A DNA stretch of 64,000 nucleotides from Scandinavium vulneris_A (GTDB taxonomy: Bacteria; Pseudomonadota; Gammaproteobacteria; Enterobacterales; Enterobacteriaceae): contig JBKGRZ010000005.1 of NCBI GenBank assembly GCA_046518185.1, positions 1 to 64,000 of the forward strand, read 5' to 3'. The notes below the pieces were generated by a model. It was not told the origin of the DNA. It saw nothing but the letters and a program-made list of their open reading frames with translations, and made no database searches. This document shows, one piece after another, positions 59,700 through 64,000 of this stretch. A program made the position numbers and the translations under genes. Within the stretch, counting starts at the first letter, position 1. Every line of letters starts with the position of its first letter.

Positions 59700-61130
59700 A
59701 TGCAAAACACGACGTTAAAAATGGGCTATGTCTGGACCATCTGTCTGGTGGCGGCTTGTGGTGGTCTGCTGTTTGGCTATGACTGGGTAGTGATCGGCGG
59801 GGCGAAGCCCTTTTATGAAGCGTATTTTAATATTACCGATCCGGCGCAGTCGGGCTGGGCGATGAGTTCGGCGCTGATCGGCTGTATTTTCGGGGCGCTG
59901 ATTTCCGGTTGGTCTGCGGATAAATTCGGCCGCCGCCTGCCGCTGATTGCCTCGGCCATTCTGTTTAGCGCCTCGGCGTGGGGGACCGCGATGGCGAATA
60001 ATTTCGACATGTTCGTGGTATACCGCATCGTGGGAGGGGTGGGGATTGGCCTCGCCTCGGCGCTCAGTCCGCTGTACATCGCAGAAGTCAGCCCGGCGGA
60101 ACAACGCGGGCGCTTCGTGGCGATTAACCAGCTGACCATTGTGATTGGGGTGTTGGCTGCGCAGCTGATTAACCTGCTGATCGCCGAGCCGGTAGCGGCG
60201 GGCGCGACGCAGCAGGCGCTGCTGGAGAGCTGGAACGGACAAACGGGCTGGCGCTGGATGTTCGGTGCGGAACTGGTTCCGGCGCTGGCGTTCCTGCTGC
60301 TGCTGTTTGTGGTGCCGGAATCGCCGCGCTGGCTGATGAAGGCCGGGAAAGAGGCGCGCGCTCGTCAGACGCTGGAGCGTATTGGTTCCCCGGCGTATGC
60401 CAGCCAAACCCTGAAGGACATTGCTCAAACACTGGCAAAAGATACCCATCGGGTGTCGTTCTCCACGCTGTTGCAGCCGGAGATCCGCCCGGTGGTGATC
60501 ATGGGCATGGTGCTGGCGGTGTTCCAGCAGTGGTGCGGCATCAACGTTATTTTCAACTACGCCCAGGAGATTTTTGCCTCCGCCGGGTTTGATATTAACG
60601 GCACGCTGAAGTCGATCGTGGCGACCGGTATCATCAACCTGGTCTTTACCCTCGCGGCCCTGCCGCTGGTGGACAAAATTGGCCGTCGCAAGCTGATGCA
60701 ACTGGGCGCCTGCGGGCTGACGGTTATCTACATGCTAATTGCCGGGGCCTACGCGCTGGGCATTATGGGCTGGCCGGTTCTGTGCCTGGTACTGGCGGCG
60801 ATTGCGATTTATGCCCTGACCCTCGCCCCGGTAACCTGGGTGCTGCTGTCTGAAATTTTCCCCAACCGGGTGCGCGGGCTGGCGATGTCGCTCGGCACGC
60901 TGGCGCTGTGGATTGCTTGTTTCCTGCTGACCTACACCTTCCCGCTGCTCAATGCCGGGCTGGGAGCGTCAGGCAGCTTCTTCCTCTACGGCGTGATTTG
61001 TGCCCTGGGCTGGATTTATATTCAGCGCACGGTGCCGGAAACTAAAGGTGTCACCCTTGAGGCGCTGGAAGCACAGTTGGCGGCGCGGCATCAGGGTACG
61101 TCGAGGGTCAAGCAGCGGAGTGCGCAGTAA
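59700..61130 (+). CDS. MFS sugar porter (XylE/GalP/AraE type)
   Basis: A 476-residue proton-coupled monosaccharide transporter with 12 segments. Sugar porter signatures are GGLLFGYDWVVIGG in segment 1, DKFGRRLPL, RIVGGVGIGLASALSPLYIAEVSP, VPESPRWL after segment 6 and PETKG near the end. It looks nearest to XylE, but the sugar cannot be read from sequence. In E. coli this place in the yph cluster is taken by an ABC transporter (yphDEF). It lies 69 bases after yphG and shares its stop codon base with the next gene. Confidence 0.88.
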   Translation: MQNTTLKMGYVWTICLVAACGGLLFGYDWVVIGGAKPFYEAYFNITDPAQSGWAMSSALIGCIFGALISGWSADKFGRRLPLIASAILFSASAWGTAMANNFDMFVVYRIVGGVGIGLASALSPLYIAEVSPAEQRGRFVAINQLTIVIGVLAAQLINLLIAEPVAAGATQQALLESWNGQTGWRWMFGAELVPALAFLLLLFVVPESPRWLMKAGKEARARQTLERIGSPAYASQTLKDIAQTLAKDTHRVSFSTLLQPEIRPVVIMGMVLAVFQQWCGINVIFNYAQEIFASAGFDINGTLKSIVATGIINLVFTLAALPLVDKIGRRKLMQLGACGLTVIYMLIAGAYALGIMGWPVLCLVLAAIAIYALTLAPVTWVLLSEIFPNRVRGLAMSLGTLALWIACFLLTYTFPLLNAGLGASGSFFLYGVICALGWIYIQRTVPETKGVTLEALEAQLAARHQGTSRVKQRSAQ

Positions 61131-61987
61131 TGGCGGAGACTCTGCTCCTGGAAAACGCGCATCTGCGGATGCGCGTGGCCCCGCAGGGCGGCGCGGTGTT
61201 AAGCCTCGATTCACTCAAGTTTCAGCAGCCAGTGCTGCGGGCAGGCAAGGGTGAAGCTCCGGGAGACGTTGGCCTGTTCCCGATGCTGCCGCTGGCCAAC
61301 CGGGTGGTGGGCAACCGCTTCATGCTGCACGGACGAGAAATCCAGCTGCCCGACAGCCCGGTCGACGCGCACTTTTTCCTGCACGGCGACGGCTGGCTAG
61401 CACCCTGGCAGGTGGTGGAACAGAGCGGGGAACACTGCGTGTTATACCTGCGCCAGCGGCATGCCTGCGGCTTCGATTATCAGGCTGAACTGGTTTACCG
61501 ACTGCGGGAAAACGTCCTGGCGGTCTCGTTAGAACTGACGCACCTGGGCGACACGCCAATGGTCTACGGCGGCGGGGTGCATCCTTTTTTCCACCTCACG
61601 CCGCAAACCCGGATCCAGTTTGCTGCCAGCGGTTACTGGCCGGAGGGGGAATCGCATCTGCCGTTAGCGTGGACCGACTCCCTGCCCGCCGCGGCTGACT
61701 TTTCGGTCGCCCGCCACGGGGAGGATGACTGGCTAAACGTCGGCTATTCCGGCTGGAACGGCAGGGCTACCATCGTGCATGAGCGGATGGAGGTCACCCT
61801 GTGTGCGCCGACCAACTGGCTGATGCTGTTTCGGATGCCGGGTGAACCGTTCGTATGCCTCGAGCCGCAAACCCATCCGGTCAATGCGCATAATATGCCG
61901 GGTATGCCCGGACTTATGCTGCTGATGAGCGGAGAAAAATGGCGCTTTTCTTCGAGCGTGCGCATAACGTCGCACGATAAATGTTAG
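61130..61987 (+). CDS. Aldose 1-epimerase family protein, YphB-like
   Basis: A 285-residue mutarotase-like protein that would speed interconversion of sugar anomers. The GGAVLSLDSL start, FPMLPLANRVVGNRF, LHGDGWLAPW and VHPFFHLTPQTRIQ (with the catalytic His of this family) and CLEPQTHPVNAHN (with the catalytic Glu) are seen. It resembles E. coli YphB but is clearly diverged. The ATG lies inside the TAA of the sugar porter gene (TAATG), so the two are coupled. Confidence 0.87.
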   Translation: MAETLLLENAHLRMRVAPQGGAVLSLDSLKFQQPVLRAGKGEAPGDVGLFPMLPLANRVVGNRFMLHGREIQLPDSPVDAHFFLHGDGWLAPWQVVEQSGEHCVLYLRQRHACGFDYQAELVYRLRENVLAVSLELTHLGDTPMVYGGGVHPFFHLTPQTRIQFAASGYWPEGESHLPLAWTDSLPAAADFSVARHGEDDWLNVGYSGWNGRATIVHERMEVTLCAPTNWLMLFRMPGEPFVCLEPQTHPVNAHNMPGMPGLMLLMSGEKWRFSSSVRITSHDKC

Positions 61988-62057
61988 AGGGTTGTTAAAG
62001 CCACTTGCCAGCCGGTGCGTTTGTCGCCAGACTAACGCCAACATTTTGGAGGGAATC

Positions 62058-63212
62058 ATGGTCTTGCATTCCACGCGCTGGCTGGCGCTCAGTTATTTCA
62101 CCTACTTCTTTAGCTACGGTATCTTTCTACCTTTCTGGAGCGTGTGGCTCGCAGGCACCGGCCTGACACCGGAAACCATCGGCGTGCTGCTCGGCGCCGG
62201 GCTGGTGGCTCGTTTCCTCGGCAGCCTGCTGATTGCGCCCCGGGTCAGCGACCCGTCCCGCTTAATCAGCGCCTTACGCATTCTCGCCTTACTGACGCTG
62301 CTGTTTATTCTCGCCTTCTGGGCCGGAACCCACGTGGCGTGGCTGATGGCGATGATGGTCGGCTTCAACCTGTTTTTCTCGCCGTTGGTGCCGCTGACCG
62401 ATGCGTTGGCTAATACCTGGCAAAAACAGATAACCATGGACTATGGGCGGGTGCGGCTGTGGGGTTCGATTGCGTTTGTGATTGGCTCGGCGCTGACCGG
62501 CAAACTGGTCAGCCTGTTTGACTATCATGCCATTCTGCTGCTGCTGAGCATCGGGATTGCCTCCATGCTGTTGGGGATGATGATTACGCCATCGGTAATG
62601 CCGCAGGGGGAAACCCGCCATCAGGAAGCGGCGGGCTGGCCCGCTTGGCGTTCGCTGGTGGTGCAGAGCTGGCGCTTCCTGGCCTGCGTATGTCTGTTGC
62701 AGGGCGCGCACGCAGCCTATTACGGCTTTAGCGCCATCTACTGGCAGCAGGCGGGGTATTCCGCTTCGGCGGTCGGCTATTTGTGGTCGCTCGGGGTGGT
62801 GGCTGAAGTGGTGATTTTTGCGGTCAGCAAGAAAGTGTTCCGCCGTTTCGGCGCGCGCGATTTGCTGCTGCTCTCCGCATTTTGCGGCCTGCTGCGCTGG
62901 GGGATCATGGGCTGGACCACTGAATTACCGTGGCTTATCGTGGCGCAAATTCTGCACTGTGGCACCTTCACCGTCTGCCACCTGGCGGCGATGCGCTACA
63001 TTGCGGCGCGGCAGGGGGCGGAAGTTATCCGCCTCCAGGCAGTATATTCCGCAGTGGCGATGGGCGGCAGCATTGCTATCATGACCGTGGTTGCCGGATT
63101 CCTCTATCAGCACCTGCACCAGGGCGTGTTCTGGGTGATGGCGATACTGGCTATTCCGGCGATGTTTGTCCGACCCAAAATCAGCGCTCAGCCGGGTGCC
63201 TCCAGCATCTGA
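62058..63212 (+). CDS. hcaT: MFS transporter HcaT
   Basis: A 384-residue inner-membrane permease, very like E. coli HcaT (379), which is thought to import 3-phenylpropionate. The N-terminus MVLHSTRWLALSYFTYFFSYGIFLPFW and the ALLRWGIMGWTT region are typical of the PPP/LacY-like branch. GGAGGG before the ATG at 62058 fixes the start. The hcaR and hcaEFCBD genes that follow it in E. coli are absent here; the epimerase gene ends 70 bases upstream instead. Its 3' end overlaps convergent csiE by 25 bases. Confidence 0.93.
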   Translation: MVLHSTRWLALSYFTYFFSYGIFLPFWSVWLAGTGLTPETIGVLLGAGLVARFLGSLLIAPRVSDPSRLISALRILALLTLLFILAFWAGTHVAWLMAMMVGFNLFFSPLVPLTDALANTWQKQITMDYGRVRLWGSIAFVIGSALTGKLVSLFDYHAILLLLSIGIASMLLGMMITPSVMPQGETRHQEAAGWPAWRSLVVQSWRFLACVCLLQGAHAAYYGFSAIYWQQAGYSASAVGYLWSLGVVAEVVIFAVSKKVFRRFGARDLLLLSAFCGLLRWGIMGWTTELPWLIVAQILHCGTFTVCHLAAMRYIAARQGAEVIRLQAVYSAVAMGGSIAIMTVVAGFLYQHLHQGVFWVMAILAIPAMFVRPKISAQPGASSI

Positions 63213-64000
63213 CAAATGTGCTGCCGTTGCCGCTCGCTAAGTGGTTCCCCGGCGTGAATAAGCGGTGGGGAAAACAGCGGCAGCGCCAGCGTGTAAGGCG
63301 TGACAACCAACGCCACCCCTTTCGGGGCTCCTTCCTTCTGAAAGGCGCTCAGCGTCTGGTATTTGATATTCAGTGGCAGCAGCGTCAGTTCCCGCAGCTG
63401 CTGCTCGATTTCTTGTTCAAGCAGCGGATTGTCTCCGGTCAGCAGCAGCACCTGTTTTTCCTGCAAATCGCTTTCCTGCATCAGCCACGCGCCAAAAATC
63501 ACCGCAATCAGCCCCATTTCTTCATCAGAAATATGGAGCCCATAGTGGGTCTCAAAGTCCGTGAGCGCCTGCTGGGTAGTGCGCATCAGGCGCGGATAAA
63601 GCCGCTGCACCTCTTCTGGCAGACTGTTATCGATCCCGACCCCGTACAGACAGCGATTAATCGCCTGCGCCAGATGAACATACAGCTGATCGCGCAGCCC
63701 GCGCCTGTCGCTAAACTGGCGGCCTGAAAGCTGCTGGAAGCGGTCAATTAGCTGGTTAATACTGCGATAGAGCCGTACTTCCTGGGTGTGATGATCGCGT
63801 TTCGGATCCGGCACTTTGAGCATCATAAACAGCAGCGTCAAAAACAGATGTTCATCCGGATGGGCGTCCTTCAGCGTACGGCGCTGCCAGTGACGGGCAA
63901 TTTCCGCCGCCACCTGATATTCGGCGCTGGCCTGTGCCCATTTGCGCTGTCCGTCGGTAAACTCAGGGGCCTGTGGCGGATGCTGGAGCAGCAGGCAATA
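63188..64000 (-). CDS. csiE: Stationary-phase inducible protein CsiE, N-terminus outside window
   Basis: The last ~270 residues of a protein that is about 426 residues in E. coli; the frame is open to the right edge of the window. The visible part is a PRD-like (PTS regulation domain) helical region with LYVHLAQAINRCLYGVGIDNSLPEEVQRLYPRL and ISDEEMGLIAVIFGAWLMQ. CsiE is sigma-S dependent in E. coli and its role is unknown. The open frame continues without stop for 29 codons beyond the internal GTG at 63913. Confidence 0.92.
   Translation of the reverse strand, partial: YCLLLQHPPQAPEFTDGQRKWAQASAEYQVAAEIARHWQRRTLKDAHPDEHLFLTLLFMMLKVPDPKRDHHTQEVRLYRSINQLIDRFQQLSGRQFSDRRGLRDQLYVHLAQAINRCLYGVGIDNSLPEEVQRLYPRLMRTTQQALTDFETHYGLHISDEEMGLIAVIFGAWLMQESDLQEKQVLLLTGDNPLLEQEIEQQLRELTLLPLNIKYQTLSAFQKEGAPKGVALVVTPYTLALPLFSPPLIHAGEPLSERQRQHICQMLEAPG

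Noticed and set aside
59715..60701. 328-residue minus-strand frame opposite the sugar porter
   Set aside because: It is a shadow rich in Arg, Gln and His, as expected for the complement of a membrane protein gene.
1..64000. Insertion sequences, prophage genes, tRNA genes and CRISPR arrays
   Set aside because: No transposase or integrase frame, no regularly spaced repeats and no tRNA cloverleaf sequence was recognised in the window.

Overview
The window is an enterobacterial chromosome segment. It begins inside a 5S rRNA gene, and the gene order rrf-kgtP-yfiM-pssA-patZ-tapT-trxC-yfiF-ung-grcA-srmB-trmN-nadB-rpoE-rseABC-lepAB-rnc-era-recO-pdxJ-acpS-yfhL-yfhH-pgpC-tadA-mltF-purL-glmY-glrK-glrG-glrR-glnB is that of the 57-58 min region of Escherichia coli. 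Protein similarity by eye is very high to E. coli, but several features differ. eamB/yfiE are missing between grcA and srmB. A cad locus sits between glnB and hmp, as in Salmonella. The hca dioxygenase genes are absent beside hcaT. This points to a non-Escherichia Enterobacteriaceae such as the Citrobacter/Enterobacter/Lelliottia/Kluyvera group; the genus cannot be fixed from sequence reading alone.

Bases 1-36,700 are mostly core housekeeping: alpha-ketoglutarate uptake, phospholipid synthesis (pssA, pgpC), protein acetylation (patZ), tRNA/rRNA modification (tapT, yfiF, trmN, tadA), DNA repair (ung, recO), the sigma-E envelope stress operon (rpoE-rseABC), the lepA-lepB-rnc-era-recO-pdxJ-acpS translation/processing series, purine synthesis (purL), and the GlmY sRNA with its own sigma-54 activator system (glrK-glrG-glrR) followed by glnB. 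Many classical regulatory sites can be read directly: tandem FNR boxes before grcA, a NadR box at nadB, a sigma-E promoter at rpoE, PurR boxes at purL and glyA, an NsrR box at hmp, and three GlrR boxes plus a -24/-12 promoter at glmY. An ERIC repeat separates era from recO.

Bases 36,700-46,600 hold the acid-stress lysine decarboxylase locus (dtpC, cadA, cadB, cadC), flavohaemoglobin hmp and serine hydroxymethyltransferase glyA.

Bases 46,590-61,990 are the accessory part and the most interesting region. A minus-strand operon encodes, in transcription order, a GPH-family sugar symporter, a cytosolic GH36 alpha-galactosidase, an OprD-type outer-membrane porin, an exported clan GH-D alpha-galactosidase-like enzyme with a discoidin-like C-terminal domain, and a tiny lipoprotein. 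Beside it lie the ROK repressor yphH and, divergently, yphG (a large DUF5107/TPR protein of unknown role), a XylE/GalP-type sugar porter and a YphB-like aldose epimerase. In E. coli the yph cluster carries an ABC transporter instead. I infer a complete outer membrane-to-cytoplasm route for an alpha-galactoside or a galactosylated oligosaccharide. The window closes with hcaT and the 3' part of csiE.
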